Shown piece by piece: positions 7,764 to 14,769 of a stretch of DNA of 21,870 bases. The notes below the pieces were generated by a model. It saw nothing but the letters and a program-made list of their open reading frames with translations, ran no database searches and had not been told where the DNA came from. The position numbers and the translations under genes are program-made. The DNA is from Motiliproteus sp036960405 (lineage in GTDB: Bacteria; Pseudomonadota; Gammaproteobacteria; Pseudomonadales; Balneatricaceae). Where the stretch lies: positions 1-21,870 of the forward strand of contig JBALWS010000073.1 of the NCBI GenBank assembly GCA_036960405.1. Reading direction: 5' to 3'. Position 1 is the first letter of the stretch, and every line of letters starts with the position of its first letter.

Positions 7764-8585
7764 ATGAGGCTATACGACGGACTTCACCACAAGGATGTAG
7801 CCGACTGGCATAAAGACCTAGCCCTACTGACCGATTCGCTGCGGTTGGATAATTTCTCGGAACTGTTGTGCGACACGCTCGCTAAAGTGGTCAACTTCCA
7901 GACTGTAATCTGCATGACCTACAAGAAGGGTCATGCTCCCATCTCAATCTACGATAACTATTCACCCGAACGTGCCAAAGAAGTGATCGATGCCTACATA
8001 AAAGGGGTCTATGTGCTAGATCCCTTTTATACCTCGGTGATGAACGATATCACTCCAGGCGTCCATCGGCTGATGGAGATGGCTCCAGATTCGTTTGAGG
8101 AGAGTGACTACTATCAACAATTTTATCGGAAATTAAACAGTGTCGAAGATGAGGTGGGGATTTTTATCGACCTGTCCAACGACGTGACCTTGATCATTTC
8201 TCTGTGTCGTTGGTCGGGTTTAGAAACCTTGACCCGCCGCGAACGCAATGTACTTAACTCCATTTTTCCGATGATCCGCAGCCTGTGCCGAGAATTCTGG
8301 CGGTTACAGGCGGGCCAGTATGTCGACAAGCTAAACCAAAACAGCCCGGTTGAACTGGCATTTAACACCTTCGGTGACGGCCTATTAACCGATCGGGAGC
8401 AGCAGATTATCGGCTTAATTCTTCAGGGCCACTCCAGCAAATCGGTCGCCTCGACGCTGGGCATCACGCCTGGAACAGTCAAAGTTCATCGTAAAAACAT
8501 CTATACCCGGCTAAAAATATCGACCCAGTCGCAGCTATTCTCGCAGTTCCTCAATCACTTGGCCGTGCAAGCCACTCATAGTTAA
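7764..8585 (+). CDS. LuxR-type transcriptional regulator
   Basis: This 273-residue regulator has an N-terminal sensory region (about 1-195, GAF/PAS-like in appearance, not recognisably an acyl-homoserine-lactone domain). Its C-terminal GerE/LuxR helix-turn-helix spans about 205-262 (LTDREQQIIGLILQGHSSKSVAS, then GTVKVHRKNIYTRL). There is no response-regulator receiver domain, so the signal is probably a small molecule bound by the N-terminal region. It follows the M20 hydrolase by 49 nt. It is the only transcription factor recognised in the window, and thus the best candidate for binding the repeated CTACC-N6-GGGTATA boxes. That link is inference. Confidence 0.88.
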   Translation: MRLYDGLHHKDVADWHKDLALLTDSLRLDNFSELLCDTLAKVVNFQTVICMTYKKGHAPISIYDNYSPERAKEVIDAYIKGVYVLDPFYTSVMNDITPGVHRLMEMAPDSFEESDYYQQFYRKLNSVEDEVGIFIDLSNDVTLIISLCRWSGLETLTRRERNVLNSIFPMIRSLCREFWRLQAGQYVDKLNQNSPVELAFNTFGDGLLTDREQQIIGLILQGHSSKSVASTLGITPGTVKVHRKNIYTRLKISTQSQLFSQFLNHLAVQATHS

Positions 8586-8588
8586 ACA

Positions 8589-8612
8589 GCGCTACCGGCC
8601 TCTCGGTCGCGC
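8589..8612. terminator. Possible bidirectional terminator between convergent genes
   Basis: GCGCTACCG (8589-8597) pairs with CGGTCGCGC (8604-8612) with one mismatch over a 6-nt loop, starting a few bases past the LuxR stop and before the end of the aldehyde dehydrogenase. T-runs are poor: CTTATC follows on the plus strand and TGTTT on the minus strand. Confidence 0.4.
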
Positions 8613-8646
8613 CTTATCAGCTTTCGAATTCAGCCGACGATTTATG

Positions 8647-10146
8647 TTAGTCGAGCCCGTCCAATGCGATCCATGTCATCTTCAACTCTGAGAACTTCTC
8701 CAGCGCATGCAACGACTTGTCCCGTCCATTACCCGACTGTTTAACACCCCCAAATGGCGTGCTTGAATCGCCACCGGCCCAGCCATTGACCCAGACCATC
8801 CCCGCCTCAAGTGCCCGACTGCTGCGATGGGCCTTATTCAGACTAGATGTCCAGACCGAAGCACCCAAACCAAAATCACTGTTATTGGCTTTATCGATCG
8901 CTTCCTGCCAACTACTAAAGCTATCAACCGCTAATACCGGGCCGAAAATCTCCTCGCGCACAATTTTCATTGTTTCATGGGTCTGATCAAATATCGTCGG
9001 TGGCAGGTAATAGCCATTACCAGGAGTTGACGCGGTCTCTCCCCCCATCAACAGGCTAGCGCCCTCCTCCACTCCTGAGGCAACATATGCACGAACTCTA
9101 TCTAACTGCTGGCGATCGACCAAAGGTCCCATATTGGTGGCAGGATCAAGCGGGTCTCCCGGGACAAATTTCGCCGCTTCTTGTAGCAATAACTTCATGA
9201 AAGGCTCTCGAATCGACTCTTCAACATACAACCGAGAGGTCGCTATGCAGACTTCACCCTGGTTTGAGAAGATAGCGGATGCCGACGTCGCCGCAGCCGC
9301 CTCAAGGTCCTTACAATCAGCAAAGATGATAGAGGGAGACTTACCGCCCGCTTCAAGCCAAACCCGCTTCATATTTGACTGACCGGCATACTGCATTAAC
9401 TGCCCTGCTACGGCCGTTGATCCGGTAAAGGCGATCACATCCACATCCGGATGTAGTGCCAACGCTTTACCCACGGTATGGCCGTAACCGGGCAGTACAT
9501 TAAAGACACCATCCGGAACTCCCGCTACTGTGGCCAGTTCGGCCAAACGCAACGCACTCAAAGGTGATTTCTCTGATGGCTTAAGAATCACACTATTACC
9601 AGCCGCCAACGCCGGTGCCAGCTTCCAGGACGCCATCATCAATGGATAGTTCCAGGGAACTATGGCGGCAACAACACCGATCGGTTCGCGCTGAATCAGC
9701 GCGAGTGCCTTGTCTCCGGTCGGAGCTATTTCTCCGTAGAGCTTGTCTATCGACTCAGCCGACCAACGAAAGGTTTCAACGGTTGAGGGCAGATCAAAGC
9801 CAAGGCTATCAGCAATGGGCTTACCCATATCGAGCGTATCCAACAGCGCCAGTTCCTCACTGTGCTGTTCGATCAGATCGGCAAAACGAAGCAGCACCCG
9901 CTTACGATCGGCAGGAGCTCGATGTGACCAGCTTCCACTGGCAAAACTACGCCGCGCCGCTACAACCGCGAGTTCAACATCGGCATCGCTACAACTAGCC
10001 ACGGAAGCGATGACCTGTTCGGTCGCAGGGTTGATGGTATCGAGCGTAGCGCCATCCGCAGCGGCACAGTAACCACCATCGATATAAGCCTGGGTTTTGA
10101 GTGATAACGCAGCGGCCATCTGGCTCCATTCGTTATAGTTTTTCAT
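8647..10146 (-). CDS. puuC: Aldehyde dehydrogenase, PuuC/KauB-like
   Basis: This 499-residue NAD(P)-dependent aldehyde dehydrogenase has catalytic Cys300 (QGEVCIATS), general-base Glu265 (LEAGGKSPS), the substrate/cofactor motif VPWNYPLMMASWKLAPALAAGNSVILKPSEKSP and FTGSTAVAG. The C-terminus GRDKSLHALEKFSELKMTWIAL and the N-terminal arrangement closely resemble E. coli PuuC (gamma-glutamyl-gamma-aminobutyraldehyde dehydrogenase) and Pseudomonas KauB. It probably oxidises 4-aminobutyraldehyde, 4-guanidinobutyraldehyde or related aldehydes made by the SpuC-like aminotransferases. No puuA or puuD homologue is seen, so the non-glutamylated aldehydes are the more likely substrates. GGAG lies about 8 nt before the ATG. 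Box F precedes it. Confidence 0.9.
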   Translation of the reverse strand: MKNYNEWSQMAAALSLKTQAYIDGGYCAAADGATLDTINPATEQVIASVASCSDADVELAVVAARRSFASGSWSHRAPADRKRVLLRFADLIEQHSEELALLDTLDMGKPIADSLGFDLPSTVETFRWSAESIDKLYGEIAPTGDKALALIQREPIGVVAAIVPWNYPLMMASWKLAPALAAGNSVILKPSEKSPLSALRLAELATVAGVPDGVFNVLPGYGHTVGKALALHPDVDVIAFTGSTAVAGQLMQYAGQSNMKRVWLEAGGKSPSIIFADCKDLEAAAATSASAIFSNQGEVCIATSRLYVEESIREPFMKLLLQEAAKFVPGDPLDPATNMGPLVDRQQLDRVRAYVASGVEEGASLLMGGETASTPGNGYYLPPTIFDQTHETMKIVREEIFGPVLAVDSFSSWQEAIDKANNSDFGLGASVWTSSLNKAHRSSRALEAGMVWVNGWAGGDSSTPFGGVKQSGNGRDKSLHALEKFSELKMTWIALDGLD

Positions 10147-10191
10147 CGGTGTGCTCCACGGTGAGGGCTGAGTTTGCTTATCTCAAGCCAT

Positions 10192-10236
10192 TGTATGGAT
10201 GGCGATGACAGAACAGATATATAACAAAGGGGGTAG
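10192..10236 (-). promoter_or_regulatory. Box F: predicted activator box and -10 for the PuuC-like gene
   Basis: On the minus strand CTACC (10236-10232), a 6-nt spacer and GTTATATATC (10225-10216) resemble the window's recurring box; CATACA (10197-10192) starts exactly 28 nt after the first G. The match is weaker than in boxes A and C. The CTACC half also overlaps a 5-bp GTAGC/GCTAC hairpin at the end of the upstream gene, so part of the match could be coincidence. Confidence 0.4.
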
Positions 10237-10254
10237 CGGGCCTATTGCTACAGG

Positions 10255-11043
10255 CTACTGCCAATCGGTCAGGCCATATCGATTCAACAACACATCCAGT
10301 TGACCGTTATTGCGCAACTTGCGGATGCCAGCATCGTACAGATCCGCCAAATGTTGAGCGTCGGATCTTGCCGGTGAGAAGCCTAGGTAGATAGGTAATG
10401 CATCACCATAAAGCTCACCCATGGACATCTGCTGCTGGATTCCCAACTTACGAGCCATATAAAGGCCAACATTGAAATCTACCAAAAAAGTATCGATACG
10501 ACCTCGCTGAAGCAGTAGAAGGTTACGTTTTACGGCATCCTCCCCTCGTAACTGCAGCACCTTGGTGTTCTCAGCATTATCTTTCAAGTAGGCATTCATC
10601 TTGGATCCATAGTCATAATTGGCGACAGCTCCCAAGGTGATTTCTACGAGCGAGCTATGATCCAGGTATCTCCATTGATCGCCTTTGCGTTTGATAAAAC
10701 CAGTCCTGATTACACCAACAGGCTGCTTCGGCAATACCAGCGCGCTCCCCGTATCACGACTGGCGCCAATAGCTGCGCTAAAAGTTCCCCGCTCTACCGC
10801 TTGCAATGCCCGAGACCAGGGGATGGTCTGATACTCAACCTGGTAGCCCGCAGGTTCGTAAATCAATCTTATCAGTTCAACAACATAGCCAATTTGCGGG
10901 GCCTCCACCGCGCAGTTATACGGGCAATAGGGGTCAGCAACGACCTGAATGGTTGCTAGAGATTCGGCAGCAACCGCAGTCTTAAAGAGCAATACGATTG
11001 TAAAAGAACTTGCAGCAAAAGCCCTTACTACACATACGAACAA
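10255..11043 (-). CDS. Family 3-like periplasmic solute-binding protein
   Basis: This 262-residue exported protein has a hydrophobic signal segment (residues ~5-25, SSFTIVLLFKTAVAAE). The mature domain resembles amino-acid-type solute-binding proteins: YVVELIRLIYEPAGYQVEYQ, PWSRALQAVERG and ATGAS-like AAIGASRD, ending in LRNNGQLDVLLNRYGL. The only usual start codon giving the signal peptide is TTG at 11043, with no strong Shine-Dalgarno sequence; the next ATG-containing frame does not code for it. CPYNC places two cysteines near the mature N-terminus. No ABC permease or ATPase gene lies nearby, so it may serve a distant transporter or a signalling role. Ligand unknown. Confidence 0.8.
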   Translation of the reverse strand: MFVCVVRAFAASSFTIVLLFKTAVAAESLATIQVVADPYCPYNCAVEAPQIGYVVELIRLIYEPAGYQVEYQTIPWSRALQAVERGTFSAAIGASRDTGSALVLPKQPVGVIRTGFIKRKGDQWRYLDHSSLVEITLGAVANYDYGSKMNAYLKDNAENTKVLQLRGEDAVKRNLLLLQRGRIDTFLVDFNVGLYMARKLGIQQQMSMGELYGDALPIYLGFSPARSDAQHLADLYDAGIRKLRNNGQLDVLLNRYGLTDWQ

Positions 11044-11180
11044 ACAGCCTAGACCGTTAGTTGCCCCGTTATTTTTGGCCTTTGAAGGTAGGATGACACC
11101 GCACCTCTCATCATTAAAAAGCTAAACAACACCCTGTAAATGTAGCTTTAACTCAATCTGTCAGACTCTTTTTTCAAGGG

Positions 11181-11227
11181 CTACCACTTTTGGGATATAG
11201 GATCGCAACAGCGATCACTTCTAGGAT
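11181..11227 (+). promoter_or_regulatory. Box E: predicted activator box and -10 for aguA
   Basis: CTACC (11181-11185), a 6-nt spacer and GGGATATA (11192-11199) are followed by TAGGAT (11222-11227), starting 30 nt after the first G (28 in boxes A, B, C and F). This predicts a start near 11234 and an unusually long leader of about 190 nt before aguA. Function is inference. Confidence 0.45.
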
Positions 11228-11274
11228 AGAAAGCACAATCACTCCTTCCAATAAATATAACAAGGTAATGGTGT

Positions 11275-11373
11275 ATGAAACTCCTCGTAGCTAAATCCTG
11301 CCAAACACTACTTCAGCACTTGCTACTGTTTCCTTTCGTACTTTCATCATATCGCTCCAGCTATATCCATTAA
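11275..11373 (+). CDS. Candidate 32-residue hydrophobic leader ORF upstream of aguA
   Basis: An ATG at 11275, preceded by AAGG 9 nt upstream, opens a 32-codon frame ending in TAA at 11373, 49 nt before aguA. The product begins MKLLVAKS and has a leucine-rich hydrophobic middle, so it would be signal-peptide- or membrane-like. It lies wholly inside the predicted leader transcript of aguA. It may be a leader peptide, a small membrane protein, a decayed gene or chance; no family is recognised. Confidence 0.22.
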   Translation: MKLLVAKSCQTLLQHLLLFPFVLSSYRSSYIH

Positions 11374-11422
11374 TCGATAGCTAAATCTGACTGTGTTGAT
11401 CAGACAGCAAGGTGATAGGTAA

Positions 11423-12526
11423 ATGAATAACAATCTAAGTTCAGCTATTGCTGGATACCGCATGCCAGGTGAGTTTGAATCTCATGAAGCTTGCTGGATG
11501 CTATGGCCACAACGTAGTGATGTTTGGCGTAACGGTGCCAAGCCAGCGCAGCAAGCCTTCGTAAAAGTTGCTCAGGCAATCGTCAGCAGCGAACCACTGT
11601 TCGTCGGCGTTAGCGATGAACAATATGAGAATGCTAGAGCAATGTTACCGGCTGAAGTTCGTGTCGTAGAGATCAGTTCAAATGATTCTTGGATGCGAGA
11701 TATGGGACCGACTTTTGTCATTGACGACAGAGGAAATCGCGCTGGCATCGACTGGATATTTAATGCCTGGGGCGGTTTAAATGGCGGCCTCTATTACCCT
11801 TGGGATAAAGACAATCGCATCGCCCGTAAAGTTTGTGAATTGAGCGGTACGCCTCGCGTTGCAGCCCCATTGGTAATGGAAGGTGGAGCCATTCATGTTG
11901 ATGGTGAAGGGACCCTGATCACTACCGAAGAGTGTTTGCTTAATCCAAATCGCAACCCTGAACTGAATCCTGAGCAGATCGAAAAACACCTGAGAGAGCT
12001 GTTGGGGGTTGAAAAAATCATCTGGCTACCTCTCGGCACCTATAACGATGAGACCAACGGTCATATCGATAATATCTGCTGCTATCTGCGCCCAGGTGTC
12101 GTTGCTCTTCATTGGTGTGATGACCCGCAAGATCCTCAATTTGATATATCCCGCCAAGCCTTGGAGGTACTAGAAAATATACCCGATGCCAAAGGTCGTT
12201 CGCTTGAAGTGATCAAGCTGCCACAGCCCAGCCCGATCTGTATCGATGATCACGAAGCTGGCGGCATTGATCGTACCGAGCATAGCCACGACAGGCCTGC
12301 GGGTATGCGTATGGCCGGTTCCTATATCAACTTCTATATCGGCAATAGTGTCGTCGTCTTTCCTCAGCTTGATCCCATCTACGACGCCGATATCGAGGCC
12401 ATCCTGATGCAACAATTTCCTGGCCGACGAGTTATCGGCGTGCCAGCAAAAGAGATCCTCCTTGGCGGTGGGAATATCCACTGTATAACCCAGCAGCAAC
12501 CCACTCGAAAAGTTAGTCCGAATTAA
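11423..12526 (+). CDS. aguA: Agmatine deiminase
   Basis: Agmatine deiminase converts agmatine to N-carbamoylputrescine and ammonia in the cytoplasm. The 367-residue protein shows the family's blocks: MPGEFESHEACWMLWPQR at the N-terminus, SSNDSWMRDMGPTFV, EGGAIHVDGEGTLITTEECLLNPNRNP, GTYNDETNGHIDN, and the nucleophile Cys354 in LGGGNIHCITQQQP. The length is normal for the family. AAGGTGA lies about 7 nt before the ATG. It is followed 49 nt later by an NhaC-family transporter on the same strand, and preceded by box E and a long leader. The usual partner aguB (N-carbamoylputrescine amidase) is absent from the window, so N-carbamoylputrescine may be processed differently or by a gene elsewhere. 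Confidence 0.95.
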   Translation: MNNNLSSAIAGYRMPGEFESHEACWMLWPQRSDVWRNGAKPAQQAFVKVAQAIVSSEPLFVGVSDEQYENARAMLPAEVRVVEISSNDSWMRDMGPTFVIDDRGNRAGIDWIFNAWGGLNGGLYYPWDKDNRIARKVCELSGTPRVAAPLVMEGGAIHVDGEGTLITTEECLLNPNRNPELNPEQIEKHLRELLGVEKIIWLPLGTYNDETNGHIDNICCYLRPGVVALHWCDDPQDPQFDISRQALEVLENIPDAKGRSLEVIKLPQPSPICIDDHEAGGIDRTEHSHDRPAGMRMAGSYINFYIGNSVVVFPQLDPIYDADIEAILMQQFPGRRVIGVPAKEILLGGGNIHCITQQQPTRKVSPN

Positions 12527-12575
12527 AAACCAGCAGCCCTTGGCTAGAATGAAATAATAAGAAAAGGTGATAATA

Positions 12576-14051
12576 ATGTTAAACGAACGAACTGAAACCT
12601 TAATACTCCACGACATAAAGCCAACGTTCAAAATACCAATATTGATATTTTGTATCGCAGTTGCCGCTGTCGCCCTATTCAGTTATTTCAACATAGGTGC
12701 AGTCGATGGGGAGTTTGGCATACTAAGCCTGTTCCCAACGATGGTTGTCGTAATCATGGCGCTGTATACCAAGCGAACCATTGAATCGTTGTTCGTTGGT
12801 GTTCTCATTGGCCTGCTGATGACCAAGTCATTCGATGCTTTCATCCCTGCATTGGGAAGCAACTTCCTTTCAGTTTTCATGAATGAAACTGTGGCCTGGA
12901 TCTTTATAGCCTGCGGTTTGATGGGGAGTATGATCTCGCTGGTCACCGTGGGTGGTGGTGCAGAAGCCTTCGGTAGCTGGATCTCCAAAAAAGTCAGCAC
13001 CAAAAAAGGAACCCTGTTTTCAACGATGGGGTTAGGCTTATTAATTTTTATCGATGATTACCTCAATGCGTTAACCATCGGTTCATCGATGCGTAAGGCC
13101 ACCGACAAAGTAAAGACTTCACGTGAGTTTCTAGCTTATGTTGTCGACTCAACTGCAGCGCCCGTCTGTATCCTTTTGCCCTTCTCAACGTGGGCAGTAT
13201 TTTTCTCCGGTCTGCTAGAAGAGAACAATGTTGCGGCTGAAGGCCAAGGCATGGACCTATTCATCCAGTCGATTCCTTACATGTTTTACGCATGGGTCTG
13301 CTTGGTTGTTGTGATCTTAGCCATCAACAAAAACATTCCTCTGCTGGGTAAGATGCGCCAAGCCGAGGAGCGTGCCGAGCAGACGGGTGTTGTCGTCGCC
13401 AAAGAAGATGCCAGCGCCAATATTGAGCCAGAAAGCGCCGCCGCAGAAAGTCATATGTGGAACTTTTTCTTACCCATCGGTTCGTTGATTTTCTTCACCT
13501 GGTACTTTGGCATCGACATCATGTCCGGTGCCATGGCCGCCATTTTTGTCACCCTGGGCTTCTACCTGATACAACGTTTGTTACCGTTGCTCGATATGTT
13601 CGATGCCGTACTCAAAGGGTTTGTAGGAATGATTGCCCCGCTGGGTACACTGTTCTGCGGATTCATGCTGGCCGAAGTCAATGACTCGCTAGGAACCACC
13701 CAGTACGTGATTGAAGTGGCCTCTAGCTTTATGACCGCAGACTACCTCCCTGCAGCCGTATTTATCACCATGGCCGGTTTGGCATTTGCCACGGCATCTT
13801 TCTGGGGCATTTTCGTAGTCGGTATGCCGATTATCATGCCGCTGGCGATGACTCTGGACGCGAACATCCCAGTAGTCGTCGGTGCGATGATCTCTGCATC
13901 TGCATTTGGCTCACACGCGTGCTTTTACGGTGACTCAACAGTACTGTCTGCCAAGGCCTGTGGCATTACCCCTATGAACCATGCGCTGACTCAGCTCCCC
14001 TATACGCTTATCGCAGCAGCGATTGCGACCGTATTATTCTTGGTCGTCTAA
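12576..14051 (+). CDS. NhaC-family transporter (Na+/H+ antiporter-like)
   Basis: This 491-residue polytopic inner-membrane protein of the NhaC family has about eleven to twelve hydrophobic segments and conserved-looking blocks such as GGGAEAFGSWI, FIDDYLNALTIGSSMR, DSTAAPVCILLPFSTWAVF and GSHACFYGDSTVLSAKACG. A GTG at 12567 is also in frame, but it overlaps the Shine-Dalgarno AAAGGTGA (12563-12570) that serves the ATG at 12576. A charged loop (about residues 260-290) splits the membrane part. The family includes Na+/H+ antiporters as well as organic-solute antiporters, so directly after aguA it may carry agmatine or putrescine rather than only Na+. That is inference from context. Confidence 0.85.
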   Translation: MLNERTETLILHDIKPTFKIPILIFCIAVAAVALFSYFNIGAVDGEFGILSLFPTMVVVIMALYTKRTIESLFVGVLIGLLMTKSFDAFIPALGSNFLSVFMNETVAWIFIACGLMGSMISLVTVGGGAEAFGSWISKKVSTKKGTLFSTMGLGLLIFIDDYLNALTIGSSMRKATDKVKTSREFLAYVVDSTAAPVCILLPFSTWAVFFSGLLEENNVAAEGQGMDLFIQSIPYMFYAWVCLVVVILAINKNIPLLGKMRQAEERAEQTGVVVAKEDASANIEPESAAAESHMWNFFLPIGSLIFFTWYFGIDIMSGAMAAIFVTLGFYLIQRLLPLLDMFDAVLKGFVGMIAPLGTLFCGFMLAEVNDSLGTTQYVIEVASSFMTADYLPAAVFITMAGLAFATASFWGIFVVGMPIIMPLAMTLDANIPVVVGAMISASAFGSHACFYGDSTVLSAKACGITPMNHALTQLPYTLIAAAIATVLFLVV

Positions 14052-14074
14052 ATATAAATCGAAGATGAGGAGAA

Positions 14075-14111
14075 ATGGCACGAATGCAACGATTGTCTGC
14101 ATTCGTGCCAT
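14075..14111. other. 14-bp perfect hairpin downstream of the NhaC-family gene
   Basis: ATGGCACGAATGCA (14075-14088) and TGCATTCGTGCCAT (14098-14111) pair perfectly over a 9-nt loop, 23 nt past the transporter stop. There is no T-run afterwards on either strand, so it is not a typical intrinsic terminator. It may protect the 3' end of the aguA-transporter mRNA or act in processing. Confidence 0.6.
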
Positions 14112-14142
14112 ACCCATGTGTGCTACACATAAATGCCTTCGT

Positions 14143-14162
14143 GGCTCTTCAGAGCCTGTTTT
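14143..14162 (+). terminator. Terminator-like hairpin after the transporter operon
   Basis: GGCTC (14143-14147) and GAGCC (14152-14156) form a short GC-rich stem with a TTCA loop, followed by TGTTTT. It is the better terminator candidate of the two hairpins after the NhaC-family gene, although the stem is only 5 bp. Confidence 0.45.
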
Positions 14163-14218
14163 GGCACAACCAATCATCGTTAATTCTATCGATTATTGAC
14201 CATATATGGGGAGATGTG

Positions 14219-14605
14219 TCAGGTGAAACTGGGAAGGTTCGGCACATCCGTAAGGGAGTCACCCTTCGTTTCTGGAAGTAATTCGAGGTCATTACGGGTC
14301 CACCAATAACTGAAACCATTAGCCATTAGCCATTGCGCTGCACGGTCCAGTGTCGACCATTCTCGGCAAGCCCCTCTGGCGCTATTTACTCGCAACGGCA
14401 GGGTGTCAACATAGACCAGAATCGCCCAGGCATGGGGGTGCTTACTCTGGTCGCCAAAACCGCCTCCCTGTTTGTTTCTGTAGATACGATAAACCACCGC
14501 GTACTCTCCCATGCGGGCCTGTTCCTTAACAATCGGGAGCTCCGCCTGGGTGATAACTCCGGCGATGCCCAAGAACACTTCTAAACTCTCATTGTCATAC
14601 ATCAT
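14219..14605 (-). CDS. Conserved-looking hypothetical protein, tryptophan-rich, 128 residues
   Basis: I do not recognise this family. The protein is 128 residues, soluble in appearance, without a signal peptide or membrane segment. It is rich in tryptophan, with AWAILVYVDTLPLRV, CREWSTLDRAAQWLMANGFSYWWTRNDLELL and GGGFGDQSKHPHAW as distinctive stretches. Tandem ATGs (14603-14605 and 14600-14602) can both start it; neither has a good Shine-Dalgarno sequence. A reasonable sigma70-type promoter (TTGTAG at 14671-14666, 17-nt spacer, CATAAT at 14648-14643) is overlapped by a direct repeat with a palindromic core, and a second copy covers the start codon. This suggests autoregulation or control by a dedicated repressor. 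The gene is isolated between two oppositely oriented operons and may be acquired. Confidence 0.6.
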   Translation of the reverse strand: MMYDNESLEVFLGIAGVITQAELPIVKEQARMGEYAVVYRIYRNKQGGGFGDQSKHPHAWAILVYVDTLPLRVNSARGACREWSTLDRAAQWLMANGFSYWWTRNDLELLPETKGDSLTDVPNLPSFT

Positions 14606-14661
14606 GATTCATGGTGTTGATATTTGAAATAAATGGGCATACATTATGATTCATGATGTTG
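14596..14661. repeat. Pair of 24-nt operator-like direct repeats with palindromic core
   Basis: Two 24-nt copies (14596-14619 and 14638-14661) differ at only two positions and are 42 nt apart, close to four helical turns. The common core is close to CATGATTCATG, which is a dyad. The distal copy overlaps the predicted -10 of the minus-strand hypothetical gene and also contains TATGAT on the plus strand; the proximal copy overlaps the gene's start codons. The arrangement is typical of a repressor operator pair. Confidence 0.65.
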
Positions 14662-14671
14662 GGTTCTACAA
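14643..14671 (-). promoter_or_regulatory. Predicted sigma70-type promoter of the hypothetical gene
   Basis: On the minus strand TTGTAG (14671-14666), a 17-nt spacer and CATAAT (14648-14643, 5 of 6 to consensus) place a start near 14636, about 31 nt before the ATG. The -10 and spacer overlap the distal operator-like repeat. Confidence 0.4.
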
Positions 14672-14769
14672 CTTTACTATGTGCCTGAAACCCTGTTGGC
14701 TTCTTATATTTGGCCCCCTCAGCGACAGATATTCCAGAACTCAGAAAAAACGAGAATAAGAGAAGTTAG

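Noticed and set aside
11128..11145. Weak box G (CTACA-N6-GGGTGTT, minus strand) upstream of the binding-protein gene
   Set aside because: The second half departs from GGGTATA and no -10-like hexamer lies at the usual 28-nt distance, so I did not list it as a feature.
12170..12631. 153-codon antisense frame across the aguA/transporter junction
   Set aside because: It overlaps two clear genes, and the translation has no coherent domain.
14075..14281. 68-codon frame beginning inside the 14-bp hairpin
   Set aside because: The frame starts within a perfect palindrome and runs through a terminator-like hairpin; no protein family is apparent. GAGGAG lies just upstream, but the structure explains the sequence better.
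14319..14334. Short tandem ATTAGCC repeats inside the unknown gene
   Set aside because: Two copies of 7 nt within coding sequence; too short to be meaningful.
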